This document shows, one piece after another, positions 9,743 through 18,210 of a stretch of 64,000 bases of DNA. Position 1 is the first letter of the stretch. Each line of letters begins with the position of its first letter. The DNA lies in NCBI RefSeq assembly GCF_007713735.2, contig NZ_VMNW02000043.1:1-64000 (forward strand). The letters run 5' to 3'. The translations under genes were made by a program, and so were the position numbers. Origin of the DNA: Amycolatopsis acidicola (GTDB lineage Bacteria; Actinomycetota; Actinomycetes; Mycobacteriales; Pseudonocardiaceae). The notes beneath the pieces are model-generated. The model was not told the origin of the DNA. It did not search any database and was given only the letters and a program-made list of their open reading frames with translations.

Positions 9743-10681
9743 TCAGCTGGTGATGTCCTTCGTCGCGAAGCGGCGGGCGCCCAGCAGCGTGAGCACCGTG
9801 CCGTAGACGACCGCGGAAAGCACGCCCGCCGCCATGTTCGTCCAGTCGATGTCGGTGGCGATGAGATCCATCCACGCGTACGCGTAGTGCGTCGGCAGGT
9901 AGTCCCGCAGCCCGCCGAGGGCGGTGATCTGGTCCAGGATCTGCGAAAGGATCGCGACCAGCACCGTGCCGCCGACCGCGCCCAGCGGGGCGTCGGTGGA
10001 CACGCTCAGCAGCAGCGCCAGCCCGGCCACCCACGCCAGCTGGATCACGATGTACACCACGGACAACGCGATCACGATCAGGCTGCGGCCGAACGGGATC
10101 GCGTCCCCGGTCGGGCTGATCGCGTCCCCCGCGCCGTACCAGAGGAGCCCCACCACCAGCGAGATCAACGGCAGCAGCACCAGCGCGAGAATCGAAAGCA
10201 GCCCCGACGTGACGGCCTTCTGCCGCAGCACGCGGTGCCGTGGCACCGGAATCGCCAGGAGGTACTTCAGGCTCGACCACGACGCCTCGCTGGCGATGGT
10301 GTCCCCGAAGAACAACGCGACGATCGTGGGCAGCAGGAACCCGCCTGCCACGAACAGCGCCAGCACCACGAAGTTCGGCGCGCTCGCGGTGGCCAGGTCG
10401 ACGAACCCGCCGGAGCGCCGGTTCGGGCTGGACTGCCCGATCTCGAACGCCACCACCAGGATGAACGGCAGCAGCACCACGAAACCGAGCACCAGCTGGG
10501 TGCGCCGGCGCTTCAGCTGCCGCCGCAGCTCCACGCCCAGCCGCAGGGTGCGGCTCGCGCGGTAGCCCTCGACGGCGCCGTCCTGGCCCACGCCGGTGTG
10601 CTCGCGTCCGGCCGCTTCGGTCAGTTCGTCCAGCGCCGCCGGGTCCGTGTGGACCCCGGCGTCCGGGTCGGTTCCGCTCAT
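9743..10681 (-). CDS. ABC-2 type transporter permease
   Basis: A 312-residue membrane protein with about six transmembrane segments. A cytoplasmic N-terminus of about 60 residues precedes the first segment (LVLGFVVLLPFILVVAFEIG), as in ABC-2 exporters such as the NatB/CcmB-like permeases. The start overlaps the stop of the upstream hydrolase-ATPase fusion gene by 4 nt (ATGA), so the two surely form one exporter: this is the membrane pore and the partner gives the ATPase plus an extracellular enzyme domain. The cargo is unknown. Confidence 0.88.
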   Translation of the reverse strand: MSGTDPDAGVHTDPAALDELTEAAGREHTGVGQDGAVEGYRASRTLRLGVELRRQLKRRRTQLVLGFVVLLPFILVVAFEIGQSSPNRRSGGFVDLATASAPNFVVLALFVAGGFLLPTIVALFFGDTIASEASWSSLKYLLAIPVPRHRVLRQKAVTSGLLSILALVLLPLISLVVGLLWYGAGDAISPTGDAIPFGRSLIVIALSVVYIVIQLAWVAGLALLLSVSTDAPLGAVGGTVLVAILSQILDQITALGGLRDYLPTHYAYAWMDLIATDIDWTNMAAGVLSAVVYGTVLTLLGARRFATKDITS

Positions 10682-13518
10682 CCGTCCTCACCCACCAAGC
10701 GCAGGAACGCGTCTTCCAGCCGCCGTCTCGGCCCGGCCTGCTCCACGGCCACGCCGGCCCGCACGAGCGCGGCCACGGCGTCGGCGCGCGGCATCCCGTC
10801 GAGATCGGCGTGCACCAGATCGCCTTCGACGTCCACAGTGGACACTCCGTCGAACGACCGCAGCGCGCTCGCCGCGGCTTCGGCGTCGTCCACGCGGAAC
10901 GTGGCCTCGCCGCCCGCGGCGGCGATGTCGGCCACCGGTCCCGAGGCCACCAGCTTGCCCCGGTGCATCACGACGACGTGCGTGCAGGTCTGCTCGACCT
11001 CGGCCAGCAGGTGGCTCGACACGAGCACAGTCCGGCCGGTGGCGGCGTAACGCCGCAGCACCTCGCGCATCTGGTGGATCTGGGGCGGGTCGAGCCCGTT
11101 GGTCGGTTCGTCGAGTACGAGCAGCTCCGGCAGCCCCAGCATCGCCTGCGCGATCGCCAGCCGCTGCCGCATGCCCTGGCTGTACGTGCGCACCTTGCGG
11201 CGCACCGCGTCGCCGAGCCCGGCGATCTCCAGCGCCTCGGTGAAATGCGCCTTCTCCGCGGGACGTCCCGTCGCGTCCCAGTACAGCCGGAGGTTCGCTT
11301 CGCCGGACAGGTGCGGCAGGAACCCGGAACCCTCCACAAAGGACCCGATCCGGGACAGCACCGGGGCGCCGGGCGTGACCCGGTGGCCGAACACCCTGAT
11401 CTCGCCCGCGCTCGGGGTGATCAGCCCCATCAGCATCCGCAGCGTGGTGGTCTTCCCGGCGCCGTTGGGGCCCAGCAGACCGAGTACCTGGCCGGGTTCC
11501 ACCCGGAACGACAGGTCCTGCACCGCGGTCAGCCCGCCGGGATAGGACTTCGTGAGCCCGTCGATGACGAGTGGCACGGCGTCCAGCTCCGGGTCGGCCT
11601 GGTGCGCGCGGCGCCTGCGGATCGCGGCGATGAGGGCCACCAGCAGCGCGGCCACCAGCACCCCGGCGATGCCCAGCAGGTTGCCGACCGGCCAGCCCGC
11701 GCCGACCGCGGTACCGGGGATCACCGGCACCGCGAGGTCGCCGACGAGCGAAACCTGATACGTCGCAGGGGAAACCGGCGTCGAGAAGGCCTGGTCGGTG
11801 GTCGTCACCACGAGCTGCAGCGCATGCCCGGATTCGATCGGCCGCACCACGCCGGGCAGCGTCACGGTGACCTCGGACGTGCCGCCGTTGAGCGCCACGC
11901 GGATCGGCGCGACATTGTTGGCCGGCAACGTGCGGGTGCCGTCGGGGTTGAGGTCGTACAGCTTCACGAACAGCACCGCGTCCGGGGTGGTGCCGGAAAC
12001 CCGCAGCCGCACCGTGGACGAACCCGCGACGAGCAGCTGCGAATCCAGCGCCCGCGACGTGAAGCTCGCGGACTGCCCTGGCATGTCCACTCCGAACAGT
12101 CCGGTCACACGGGAGGATCCGGCGAGCGAGTTCAGCCCCGGGATCCCGCTGACGGACGCGGGAACGCCGCCGGGCGGGTTGACGATCGTCTGTTCGTCGC
12201 CGGTCAGGGCGAACGAATCCCGTTGCGTCCGGCCGCCTTCGACCCCGGGGTACGCCGGGGCGTTCTGGATCCGCACCGACGGCGATCCGGACGCGCGCAG
12301 GGAACCCTGGACGTCGTAGGAGAATCCGGTGACCGGGTTGCCGCCTTCGCCGGTCAGCTGGAACCACATCCAGTCCGCGATCTTCGCCCGCAGGCTCGGC
12401 CCCGGCTGCCCGCCGTCGTGGCCGCCCGCGTACCAGATCTGCTGCACCTTGCCGCCGGCCGCGGCGATCTGCCGGGCGTTCGCGTCGGACTGGTCGAGCC
12501 CGAACAGGGTGTCGTTTTCGCCCTGCACCAGCAAAGTCGGCACGGTGATCCGGTTCGTCACCGACGCGGGGGAGACCCGCCGCAGCAGCGCGACCGTCTG
12601 CGGGCCGGCCTTCCCGGTGGTGGCCAGTTCGGTGTACGCCCGGCAGACCTCGGCGGTGAACCGCCCGCACACGCTGTCCGCGGAGGGCAGCTGCTGTTGC
12701 GCGCTCGCGCCGCCGCCCGCCGTGGAGGACGAGCCGCCCTGGCTGCTGCCGCTCTGGCTACTGCTGCTGTCCGACTCCTGTCCCGGCTCCGGCGCGTCGG
12801 TGCTCAGCCCGCCCGCCGAGGAACCCGAGCCCGCGGAGAACAGGAGCCCGGCCCAGGAGCGTTTGAACACGCCGTCGGCGGCGAAGGCGCCCGCGGCAGG
12901 CGTGGCCGAGTCGGGCGGGGTGGTGCTCGCCGCGTTCGGGACCAGCCCCTGCGCGAGGTCGTTGTAGGTGATCTCCGGTGAGATGGCGTCGACCCGCTTG
13001 TCCTGTCCCGCGAGCAGCAGCGCCAGCGCCCCGCCGTAGGACGCGCCCGCGACGCCGACCTTGGGGTCGTTGGGCCCGTCCTGGCGGACTTGCGGCAGGG
13101 TGGCGAGGTAGTCGACGAGGTGTGAGGCGTCGGCGACTTCGTGGTCCGGGTCGTTGAGCCCGATCTGGCCGGTGCTGTGCCCGAAGCCGCGCGCGGACCA
13201 CGCCAGCACGACGAAACCGCGCCGCGCGAGCTCCTGCGCTTCCCCGTCGACGCTCGCCTTGCTGCCGCCGAACCCGTGCGGCAGCAGGACGGCGGGCGCG
13301 GGGGTGGTCGCCGGGAAGTACACGGTCGTGTCGAGGCGCACCTGTGCCGCGGAGCCGGGATCCGCGGGCACGGAGAGCGTCTGTTCGCGGTGCGCGACCG
13401 GCGCGGCGTCGTTGCCGGACCGGGTCCAGACGACGACAACGGCGGCCAGGACGAGCACCACGACGCCCGCGCTCAGCCAGCGGCCGCGGCGGGTGTGCGG
13501 GAACGGGATTCGGGGCAC
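10678..13518 (-). CDS. Fusion of a PepX/CocE-like hydrolase with an ABC exporter ATPase
   Basis: A 946-residue two-part protein. Residues 14-30 form a membrane anchor. Residues about 40-390 are an alpha/beta hydrolase of the CocE/X-Pro dipeptidyl-peptidase class with nucleophile elbow GASYGG (Ser160), candidate acid Asp336 (GEND) and His367 (GGHDGG). A Ser/Gly-rich insert covers about 245-280, and a PepX_C-like beta domain covers about 395-590. A second membrane helix lies at about 613-633. The C-terminal part is a complete ABC ATPase: Walker A GPNGAGKT 683-690, signature SQGM, Walker B LLVLDEPTNGLD. The implied topology puts the hydrolase outside and the ATPase inside. The GTG at 13518 is chosen because TACGGT lies 6 nt upstream; an ATG at 13572 is possible. 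Confidence 0.9.
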   Translation of the reverse strand: MPRIPFPHTRRGRWLSAGVVVLVLAAVVVVWTRSGNDAAPVAHREQTLSVPADPGSAAQVRLDTTVYFPATTPAPAVLLPHGFGGSKASVDGEAQELARRGFVVLAWSARGFGHSTGQIGLNDPDHEVADASHLVDYLATLPQVRQDGPNDPKVGVAGASYGGALALLLAGQDKRVDAISPEITYNDLAQGLVPNAASTTPPDSATPAAGAFAADGVFKRSWAGLLFSAGSGSSAGGLSTDAPEPGQESDSSSSQSGSSQGGSSSTAGGGASAQQQLPSADSVCGRFTAEVCRAYTELATTGKAGPQTVALLRRVSPASVTNRITVPTLLVQGENDTLFGLDQSDANARQIAAAGGKVQQIWYAGGHDGGQPGPSLRAKIADWMWFQLTGEGGNPVTGFSYDVQGSLRASGSPSVRIQNAPAYPGVEGGRTQRDSFALTGDEQTIVNPPGGVPASVSGIPGLNSLAGSSRVTGLFGVDMPGQSASFTSRALDSQLLVAGSSTVRLRVSGTTPDAVLFVKLYDLNPDGTRTLPANNVAPIRVALNGGTSEVTVTLPGVVRPIESGHALQLVVTTTDQAFSTPVSPATYQVSLVGDLAVPVIPGTAVGAGWPVGNLLGIAGVLVAALLVALIAAIRRRRAHQADPELDAVPLVIDGLTKSYPGGLTAVQDLSFRVEPGQVLGLLGPNGAGKTTTLRMLMGLITPSAGEIRVFGHRVTPGAPVLSRIGSFVEGSGFLPHLSGEANLRLYWDATGRPAEKAHFTEALEIAGLGDAVRRKVRTYSQGMRQRLAIAQAMLGLPELLVLDEPTNGLDPPQIHQMREVLRRYAATGRTVLVSSHLLAEVEQTCTHVVVMHRGKLVASGPVADIAAAGGEATFRVDDAEAAASALRSFDGVSTVDVEGDLVHADLDGMPRADAVAALVRAGVAVEQAGPRRRLEDAFLRLVGEDG

Positions 13519-13577
13519 CCCATGACCGTAGGTGAAGTTTCCTGAGAACGAGCTCCGAGTCCCCAGCTCCACCGGTG

Positions 13578-13594
13578 ATAAGGCTTACCTAAGC
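13578..13594. promoter_or_regulatory. Possible iron-box (IdeR/DmdR-like) site
   Basis: AGGCTTACCTAA (13581-13592) matches 11 of 12 bases of the right part of the IdeR/DtxR box TTAGGTTAGGCTAACCTAA, but the left part matches poorly, so about 13 of 19 in total. It lies between the divergent hydrolase-ABC gene and the terC riboswitch. Weak candidate only. Confidence 0.3.
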
Positions 13595-13633
13595 TGGCAC
13601 TTCGCCGGAGGATCCGCGATGATGGTTCGTGAC

Positions 13634-13732
13634 GTGGAGGGGAGTATTCCTTCGCGGCGGTGTCGTCAGCACGGCGATCCCTCGGGATCCCCGGCACCGT
13701 CGGCCGGTTCCACCGGCGGAAGAGACCTCCGG
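13634..13732 (+). ncRNA. yybP-ykoY (manganese) riboswitch upstream of terC
   Basis: The leader holds the hallmarks of the yybP-ykoY family: the L1 core GGGGAGTA (13639-13646), the GTCAGCAC-type middle segment near 13664-13671, and the closing GAGACC (13722-13727) beside the 3' strand of P1. P1 pairs GGAGG (13636-13640) with CCTCC (13726-13730). The downstream gene is a TerC-family membrane protein, a classical target of this Mn2+ sensor. The P1 3' strand ACCTCCGG (13725-13732) is also perfectly complementary to CCGGAGGT (13753-13760), which holds the ribosome site of terC. The ligand-bound form should therefore release the ribosome site (an ON switch acting on translation). Confidence 0.85.
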
Positions 13733-13752
13733 CTAGCTGCTGTGCGCGCTAT

Positions 13753-13760
13753 CCGGAGGT
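13753..13760 (+). promoter_or_regulatory. Sequestered Shine-Dalgarno of terC
   Basis: CCGGAGGT contains GGAGG (13755-13759), 9 nt before the terC ATG. It can pair over 8 bp with 13725-13732, the strand that closes P1 of the riboswitch. Confidence 0.75.
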
Positions 13761-13768
13761 TTGCGTAA

Positions 13769-14731
13769 ATGACTGTTCCCGTGTGGCTGTGGGTCGCGAC
13801 GATCGCCGGCCTGCTCGTCCTCATCGCGATCGACCTCGTGGTGGTGGACCGCAAGCCGCACGAGGTGACCACCAAGGAAGCGGCCAAATGGGTCGTGTTC
13901 TACGTGTCCTGCGCCGTGCTGTTCGGCGCCGGGGTGTGGATCTTCGCCGGGCACGATCCCGGGGTCGAGTTCTTCACCGGATACATCACCGAGTACTCGC
14001 TGTCGGTCGACAACCTGTTCATCTTCATGGTGATCATGGCCTCGTTCAAGGTGCCGGTGATCCACCAGCACCGGGTGCTGCTGATCGGCATCCTGCTCGC
14101 GCTGGGGATGCGGAGCGTGTTCATCGCGGTGGGCGCGGCGCTGATCGCGCAGTTCGTCTGGGTGTTCTTCGTGTTCGGCGCGGTACTGGTCTGGACCGCG
14201 GTCAACATGCTGCGCGGCAACGGCGAGCAGGAGGAGTACCACGAGAACGCGGTCACCCGCTGGGTCCGCAAGATCTACCCGGTGTCCGACGAGTACGACG
14301 GGCACAAGATGTTCGTCCGGCGCGAGGGGCGACGGCACATGACGCCGATGTTCCTGGTGATCGTCGCGATCGGGAGCGCCGACCTGCTGTTCGCGGTCGA
14401 CTCGATCCCGGCCATCTTCGGCATCACCCAGGAGGCGTTCCTGGTCTTCACCGCCAACGCGTTCGCGCTGATGGGCCTGCGGCAGCTGTTCTTCCTGCTG
14501 GGCGGGCTGGTGAACAAGCTGGTGTACCTGTCCTACGGGCTGGCGGTGATCCTCGGTTTCATCGGCGCGAAGCTGGTGCTGCACGCGCTGCACGAGTACC
14601 ACGTGGTGCCGGACTGGCTGGACATCAACAACTGGATCTCCCTCGGGGTCATCGTGGTCGTGCTGACGGTCACCACGCTGGCGAGCCTCGCGAAGTCGCG
14701 GAAGGACACCGCGGCGGCGCCCAGTTCCTAG
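13769..14731 (+). CDS. TerC family integral membrane protein
   Basis: A 320-residue protein with about eight to nine membrane helices and the TerC signature: acidic residues inside helices (IDLVVVD near 27-33, YSLSVDNLFIF near 79-89, FAVDSIPAIFGIT near 209-221). TerC/Alx/YkoY proteins are linked to Mn2+ export or to loading of secreted metalloenzymes with Mn2+. The upstream riboswitch fits that role, so manganese homeostasis is inferred more strongly than tellurite resistance. The start ATG has a good ribosome site, GGAGG with 9-nt spacing. The next gene starts 31 nt later but has its own -10 box. Confidence 0.93.
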   Translation: MTVPVWLWVATIAGLLVLIAIDLVVVDRKPHEVTTKEAAKWVVFYVSCAVLFGAGVWIFAGHDPGVEFFTGYITEYSLSVDNLFIFMVIMASFKVPVIHQHRVLLIGILLALGMRSVFIAVGAALIAQFVWVFFVFGAVLVWTAVNMLRGNGEQEEYHENAVTRWVRKIYPVSDEYDGHKMFVRREGRRHMTPMFLVIVAIGSADLLFAVDSIPAIFGITQEAFLVFTANAFALMGLRQLFFLLGGLVNKLVYLSYGLAVILGFIGAKLVLHALHEYHVVPDWLDINNWISLGVIVVVLTVTTLASLAKSRKDTAAAPSS

Positions 14732-14762
14732 CCGGCTGAACGCGCGAGTAGGTTGGGTTTTC

Positions 14763-16685
14763 ATGCGTCCCCCGGACATCGAACTCCTGGTCGTCCCCGG
14801 TAAACCCGCCCTGCACGGCGACCTCCTGCTGACCGCGGTCACGAGCCCGCACACCGGCGAGAACACCTACCGCGGCGCGTTGTGGCGCGTCGGGCCCGAC
14901 GGTGCCCGGCAGTGGACCCACCACGACCACGATTCGGCGCCGGCGATCTCCCCGGACGGCGCCCAGGTCGCGTTCCTGCGCCGGGAGGCCCAGGGAAAGC
15001 CGCAGCTGCACGTGATGCCCACCAGCGGCGGGGAGGCGCGGGCGCTGACCGACCTCCCGCTCGGCGCGGGCGCGCCGGTGTGGGCCCCGGATTCACGCCG
15101 GATCGCTTTCACCGCAAGGGTTCCCGAGCCCGGCCGGTACGGCGTGCCGGGCCTGGACGGGGAGCGGCCGGAGCCGGACGAGGAGGCGCCGCGGCGCATC
15201 ACGCGGTTCGACTACCGGCTCGACGGCGTCGGTTTCCTCGGTGACCGCCGCGAGCGGCTGTTCGTGGTCGACAGCGCCGAGCCGGCGGCCGAACCGGTCC
15301 CGCTGACCGACGACCGGGCCGACGTCTCCGCCCCGGCCTGGACCCCGGACGGCGAGCGGGTGCTGTTCGTGGGCCCGCGGGACTGGGGCGGCGAGGGCAC
15401 GAGGGAGACCGACATCTACGCGGTGCCCGCAGCGGGCGGCACGCCGGTGGTAGTGGTGCGCTCCGCGGGTGGCGTGGACAGCATTTCCGCCTCGGGCGAC
15501 CGGATCTGGTTCACCGGCCCCGAGTTCGAGTGGCCGCGGGACGAGGCGTGCAACCACGGCCTGTGGTCGGCGCCGCTGGACGGCCGGTCCGCGACCCCGG
15601 TCCGGGCGACCGACGAGGAGACGGTGCACTGCGTGGGCGCCGCCGGGGAGCCCGCGCCGTATGGCGGCGGGATCGTCGTGGCGGTGCTGAACCGCGGCGC
15701 GGTGGAGTTGCGGCTCGTACCGCTCGACGCGAAGTCCGTCGCGCTGGACGACCTCCCGCGGCTGACGGCGGAGCGTGCCGCGGTGCGCTCGTTCACCGTG
15801 CACGGGGACAGGATCGCGGCGGTGATCGCGGACCAGCACAGCGCCGGTGAGGTCGCGCTGCTCGGCGAAACCAGCGCCGAGGTGCTCACCGACTGGTCGA
15901 AACCGTTGCGGGACAAGGGAATCATCGAGGCCGAGGAGCTGACGGCCACCGCGCCGGACGGCTACCCGGTGCACGGCTGGCTCGTGCGGCCGGAGGGACC
16001 CGGCCCGCATCCGGTGCTGCTGGTCGTGCACGGCGGGCCGTTCGCGGCGTATGACTGGGGCCTGTTCGACGAGGCGCAGGTGTACGCCGCCGCGGGATAC
16101 GCCGTGGTGCTGCCGAACCCGCGCGGTTCGGCGGGTTACGGACAGCGCCACGGCAAGGCGATCTCGCACGCGCTGGGCACGGTCGACGCCGACGATGTGC
16201 TGGCGCTGCTGGATTCCGCGCTCGAACAGCCGGGCCTTGACGCGTCCCGTGTCGGCGTCATGGGCGGTTCGTACGGCGGGTTCATGACCACCTGGCTCGC
16301 CGCGCGCCACGGCGAGCGGTTCCGCGCCGCGTGGAGCGAGCGGGCCGTGAACGCGTGGGATTCCATGCAGGGCAGCTCGGACATCGGCTGGTCGTTCGTC
16401 GACGCGTACATCGGCGCGGACCGGGAGGCGCAGCTCGCGCAGAGCCCGCTCACCTACGCGGACCGGATCCGGATCCCGTTCCTGATCATGCATTCGGAGC
16501 AGGACTGGCGTTGCCCGCTGGAGCAGGCGCAGCGGCTGTACGTGGCGCTCAAGCGCAACGGCGTGGAGACGGAGCTGCTGCTGTTCCCCGGCGAAGGCCA
16601 CGAGCTGAGCCGCTCCGGCAAGCCACGCCACCGGATCCAGCGCTTCGAAGCCGTCCTCGACTGGTGGCAGCGGCATCTGGGGTAG
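14763..16685 (+). CDS. S9 family peptidase (prolyl oligopeptidase/acylaminoacyl-peptidase type)
   Basis: A 640-residue serine peptidase. The N-terminal two thirds form a beta-propeller with repeated SPDG/TPDGERV-type blades; the C-terminal alpha/beta hydrolase domain holds the catalytic Ser503 in GGSYGG, Asp581 (EQDWRC) and His613 (GEGHEL). There is no signal peptide, so it should act on short peptides in the cytoplasm. TAGGTT at 14749-14754 lies 8 nt before the ATG, so the transcript is likely leaderless and independent of terC. It converges on the RES toxin gene, whose stop lies only 24 nt away. Confidence 0.93.
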   Translation: MRPPDIELLVVPGKPALHGDLLLTAVTSPHTGENTYRGALWRVGPDGARQWTHHDHDSAPAISPDGAQVAFLRREAQGKPQLHVMPTSGGEARALTDLPLGAGAPVWAPDSRRIAFTARVPEPGRYGVPGLDGERPEPDEEAPRRITRFDYRLDGVGFLGDRRERLFVVDSAEPAAEPVPLTDDRADVSAPAWTPDGERVLFVGPRDWGGEGTRETDIYAVPAAGGTPVVVVRSAGGVDSISASGDRIWFTGPEFEWPRDEACNHGLWSAPLDGRSATPVRATDEETVHCVGAAGEPAPYGGGIVVAVLNRGAVELRLVPLDAKSVALDDLPRLTAERAAVRSFTVHGDRIAAVIADQHSAGEVALLGETSAEVLTDWSKPLRDKGIIEAEELTATAPDGYPVHGWLVRPEGPGPHPVLLVVHGGPFAAYDWGLFDEAQVYAAAGYAVVLPNPRGSAGYGQRHGKAISHALGTVDADDVLALLDSALEQPGLDASRVGVMGGSYGGFMTTWLAARHGERFRAAWSERAVNAWDSMQGSSDIGWSFVDAYIGADREAQLAQSPLTYADRIRIPFLIMHSEQDWRCPLEQAQRLYVALKRNGVETELLLFPGEGHELSRSGKPRHRIQRFEAVLDWWQRHLG

Positions 16686-16709
16686 TGCCACCAGGCTCCA
16701 GCGGCCGCT

Positions 16710-17363
16710 TCAGTTCAGCAGGACGTAGTTCAGTTCCTCGCACACCCGCCCGAGCGGGATGTCCAGGCCCGGGTGGTCCAGCGGCAGCAGGACGTCCGGC
16801 TCGGCGGGCAGCGCGGTGCCGGCCGGCGGGTCCCAAAGGCACAGCGCGGGATCGCCGCCGTCCATCGAAGAGCGGTACCAGAGCCCGTCCAGATCCCCGA
16901 AGGCCGAGCGGATCGCGCGCGCCCATGCCTGCGTGATCCGCTTGGGGCCACTGGAAATCTCCTGCGAAGCGCCGACCCGCGTCGGCCACAGGCCGGACAG
17001 GTCGAGCAGCCGCAGGGTGCGCGTCGGGCGCACCACGACCAGCCGCGGCCCGCGCGTCTTCCGGTCCACAATGGACGATGTCTGGAACACCTCGGCGACG
17101 CTGGTGCGCACCGAAAGCCCGAAGTACACCACGCCGTTCCCGCTGTCGGCCGACGGCGCGCCCGCCTTGCCGGGGCGCTGCGGGTCGAACCGGCCGTGCG
17201 GCAGCGGACCGGTGTAGCGAAAGGAATCCCAGCGCTGGGGATGGTTGCCGTGCGCGGTGAAGATCCGGACCAGCCTGGTCGCCGGGTGCACCGCGACGAT
17301 GTCCTCCGGGTGCAGCTCGTCGACCAGGACGGCACGCGCGGGCGGCAGGGGGAGCCGTGCCAT
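16710..17363 (-). CDS. RES domain toxin (predicted NAD+-degrading)
   Basis: A 217-residue RES-domain protein. The conserved core is visible: Arg33 (VRIF) or Arg58 (GRFD), Tyr80 in VVYFG and Glu91 in SVAEVF, the residues that in characterised RES toxins such as mycobacterial MbcT form the NAD+ pocket. RES toxins degrade NAD+ by phosphorolysis or hydrolysis and arrest growth. It is encoded directly behind its likely antitoxin gene, 29 nt away and on the same strand. It is longer than minimal RES proteins because of an N-terminal arm of about 30 residues. The activity is inferred from the family and the gene pair. Confidence 0.85.
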   Translation of the reverse strand: MARLPLPPARAVLVDELHPEDIVAVHPATRLVRIFTAHGNHPQRWDSFRYTGPLPHGRFDPQRPGKAGAPSADSGNGVVYFGLSVRTSVAEVFQTSSIVDRKTRGPRLVVVRPTRTLRLLDLSGLWPTRVGASQEISSGPKRITQAWARAIRSAFGDLDGLWYRSSMDGGDPALCLWDPPAGTALPAEPDVLLPLDHPGLDIPLGRVCEELNYVLLN

Positions 17364-17392
17364 TTGCTGCGGTTACCGTCCTTCGTGCGTGG

Positions 17393-17977
17393 TCAGAACG
17401 CCGTGCCGAGCGTGCCGGCCAGCCTTGCCGCGAGCCGCGGGTCGCCCCCGGCCAGCAGCCACTCCCGCGGGGAGGCCGGCTCGCCGTTGATCTCCAGATC
17501 GTCCTGCGGCGTGGTCATGAACGCGGCCACCACGAGCGCGGGCTGGTCCGCGGGCACGGCGGCGAGCACGACGTCGAGTCCGGGCAGGACGTCCTTGCCC
17601 GCGAACTGCCACGCGGGCAGGCGCCAGCCGTTCTGGCTCTTCCAGCCCGCGAGCCGCCGGGCGGCCAGCCGGTGCCGGATGCGGCTCGGGTCGATGCCGA
17701 GCGCGTGCGCCGCCTCCGCGACCGTGAGCGAGGATTCGGCCAGCACGGCGTGCGCGGCGACGGTGCGGGCGCGGTAGTCCGGTTCCCCGTCCTGGCGGGG
17801 GGAAAGATCGAGGCCCACGTCGGCGAGCGCGGATCGTTGCCCGGCGGAGAAGTACTGCCCCGGATCGGGGTTCTGCGGGGAAAGCCGGCGCGCCACGTCC
17901 TCGACGAGGGTGAGGAATTCCGCGGCGTCGACCCGGAGTCCCGCTTTGGCGAGCACGTTCTCCAGCGCGAGCGTCAT
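17393..17977 (-). CDS. Antitoxin partner of the RES toxin (Xre/MbcA/ParS-like)
   Basis: A 194-residue protein with a DNA-binding helix-turn-helix at about 84-118 (LTVAEAAHALGIDPSRIRHR), which looks more like an excisionase/MerR-type winged helix than a classic Xre domain. A C-terminal segment at about 144-190 (VVAAFMTTPQDDLEING, SPREWLLAGGD) matches the toxin-binding DUF2384/MbcA-type region. Gene order, antitoxin then RES toxin, is that of RES-Xre modules. The ATG at 17977 is supported by TATTCT at 17984-17989, 6 nt upstream, giving a leaderless message. It should bind the toxin and probably repress its own promoter. Confidence 0.8.
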   Translation of the reverse strand: MTLALENVLAKAGLRVDAAEFLTLVEDVARRLSPQNPDPGQYFSAGQRSALADVGLDLSPRQDGEPDYRARTVAAHAVLAESSLTVAEAAHALGIDPSRIRHRLAARRLAGWKSQNGWRLPAWQFAGKDVLPGLDVVLAAVPADQPALVVAAFMTTPQDDLEINGEPASPREWLLAGGDPRLAARLAGTLGTAF

Positions 17978-18140
17978 GCGCCCAGAATAGCGCAGGTGTG
18001 CGGGTTCGTGCGCCTTTTCGCGCGGATTACTCAAGTTCACACACAGAGCGCACATAGTCAAACACCGGCTGTAGGCGGATGTGGCTCAGTGTGGCAAGTC
18101 CCCGGCGCTCTGTCCAGGGGCTGTAGTCACCAGGGTGTGC

Positions 18141-18188
18141 TTGACACGTGGCCTGCGTCACTCTAGCTTCGCCAAGTAATCGATTTCT
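18141..18188 (+). promoter_or_regulatory. Promoter and LacI-type operator of the sugar ABC operon
   Basis: TTGACA (18141-18146), a 17-nt spacer and TAGCTT (18164-18169) form a clean sigma-70-type promoter. AGTAATCGATTTCT (18175-18188) sits over the expected start point. Its core GTAATCGATT is identical to the perfect palindrome in front of the isomerase gene at 23.1 kb, so the same repressor should bind both. Confidence 0.82.
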
Positions 18189-18210
18189 CACCACTGGCGC
18201 GGGGGTGCGA

